Assembly: GCF_004745635.1 (NCBI RefSeq) | Contig: NZ_SRLB01000005.1 | Location: 310,001 to 374,000 of the forward strand | Origin: Methylobacterium nonmethylotrophicum | GTDB taxonomy: Bacteria; Pseudomonadota; Alphaproteobacteria; Rhizobiales; Beijerinckiaceae | Reading direction: 5' to 3' | DNA length: 64,000 bases | Shown: one piece after another, positions 63,348 through 64,000 of the stretch | How positions within the stretch are numbered: the first letter of the stretch is position 1 | How the letters are laid out: every line of letters starts with the position of its first letter | Position numbers and translations under genes: made by a program | Notes under the pieces: model-generated | What the model saw: only the letters and a program-made list of their open reading frames with translations | What the model was told of the DNA's origin: nothing | Database searches by the model: none

Positions 63348-64000
63348 ATGTCCAAGATCACCGACTCCGCCGAAGCCCAGGCCCTGTTCGACAAGGTCGC
63401 GGGCCTCTCCACCGAGAGCGGCAATCCGCGCATCAAGCAGATCGTGCGCCGCGTCGTCGAGGATGCCTGCCGGATCGTCGAGGATCTCGACGTGACCCCG
63501 AGCGAGTTCTGGACCGCGATGAGCTACCTGACGGAGACCGGCCAGGCCAACGAGTTCGGCCTGCTGATGCCGGGGCTCGGGATCGAGCACTTCATCGACC
63601 TGTGCATCGACGCCAAGGAGCGGGCGGCGGGCATCGAAGGCGGCACGCCGCGCACCATCGAGGGCCCGCTCTACGTCGCCGGCGCGCCGCTGACCAAGGG
63701 CGAGGCGCGCCTCGACGACGACCCGGAGGACGGCGAGGTGCTGATCGTCGAGGGCCAGGTGACCGGGCAGGGCGGCGCGCCGGTCGCGGGCGCCATCGTC
63801 GATGTCTGGCACGCCAACACGCTCGGCAACTACTCGGTCTTCGACAAGAGCCAGAGCACCTGGAACCTGCGCCGGCGCATCGAGACGGACGCCGAGGGCC
63901 GCTACCGCTTCCGCAGCCTCCTGCCGAAGGGCTACGGCTGCCCGCCGCACGGCCAGACCCAGAAGCTCCTCGACCAGCTCGGCCGCCACGGCCAGCGCCC
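63348..64000 (+). CDS. catA: Catechol 1,2-dioxygenase, 3' end beyond the window
   Basis: An intradiol ring-cleavage enzyme turning catechol to cis,cis-muconate. 217 residues are in view. The N-terminal helical linker domain (IKQIVRRVVEDACRI) and the catalytic barrel start (VEGQVTGQGGAPVAGAIVDVWHANTLGNYS) are seen. Iron-binding tyrosines are in EGPLYVAGAP and LPKGYGCPPHG; the two His ligands fall just past the edge. ATG 63348 has GAGAGGAAA upstream. It follows benD by 33 nt, so the operon runs from benzoate to muconate. Confidence 0.96.
   Translation, partial: MSKITDSAEAQALFDKVAGLSTESGNPRIKQIVRRVVEDACRIVEDLDVTPSEFWTAMSYLTETGQANEFGLLMPGLGIEHFIDLCIDAKERAAGIEGGTPRTIEGPLYVAGAPLTKGEARLDDDPEDGEVLIVEGQVTGQGGAPVAGAIVDVWHANTLGNYSVFDKSQSTWNLRRRIETDAEGRYRFRSLLPKGYGCPPHGQTQKLLDQLGRHGQR

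Overview
The window is GC-rich DNA from an alphaproteobacterium. Gene content and family details point to Methylobacterium or a close relative: an Anbu proteasome-like operon, an alphaproteobacterial-type DnaG, RpoD and ThiOSGE, a B12-dependent methylmalonyl-CoA mutase and a ben/cat benzoate cluster. No taxonomic search could be run, so the genus is an inference.

Left part (1-13,300). A chemoreceptor runs off the left edge. After a partly AT-rich gap comes the most unusual locus, a four-gene same-strand cassette (2463-12062). It encodes a trypsin-like protease with a helical N-terminal adaptor-like region, a 1056-residue STAND-type NTPase, a 907-residue trypsin + NUC-type endonuclease + lysozyme-like fusion, and a protein ending in a DD-peptidase (M15)-like domain. 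It looks like an NTPase-controlled protease cascade that would unleash nucleic-acid and peptidoglycan hydrolases. A decayed IS5-type element lies directly behind it.

Middle-left (13,300-32,800). Mostly housekeeping and metabolic genes: an Lrp regulator, dctA with an ROK kinase, a CYTH-like protein with a clear terminator, a TetR/MFS pair with a palindromic operator, a CnoX-type thioredoxin, a LON-domain protein, Trm112-like protein, a solitary ABC substrate-binding protein, the Anbu / transglutaminase-like / alpha-E / ATP-grasp operon, radC, map, a CHCC zinc-finger protein and an FAD monooxygenase.

Islet and thiamine region (32,800-38,700). A tRNA-Leu(UAA) gene is followed by an AT-rich islet. 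The islet carries a repeat protein interrupted by an in-frame amber codon at a position that is Trp in its sister repeats. Next is the thiOSGE operon behind a TPP riboswitch, split by an inserted GIY-YIG nuclease gene with a 134-bp palindrome. A second copy of the palindrome lies at 58,056-58,200.

Right part (38,700-64,000). A class III cyclase, a DUF2798-type membrane protein, rpoD and dnaG, a second chemoreceptor, a GatB/YqeY protein, carA, a small membrane protein with a methyltransferase-like protein, an amine oxidase-like flavoprotein, a DegS/HtrA-type protease, methylmalonyl-CoA mutase and a membrane-anchored M23 peptidase. The window ends in a LysR regulator divergent from benABCD and catA (cut by the right edge), which together convert benzoate to catechol and open its ring.
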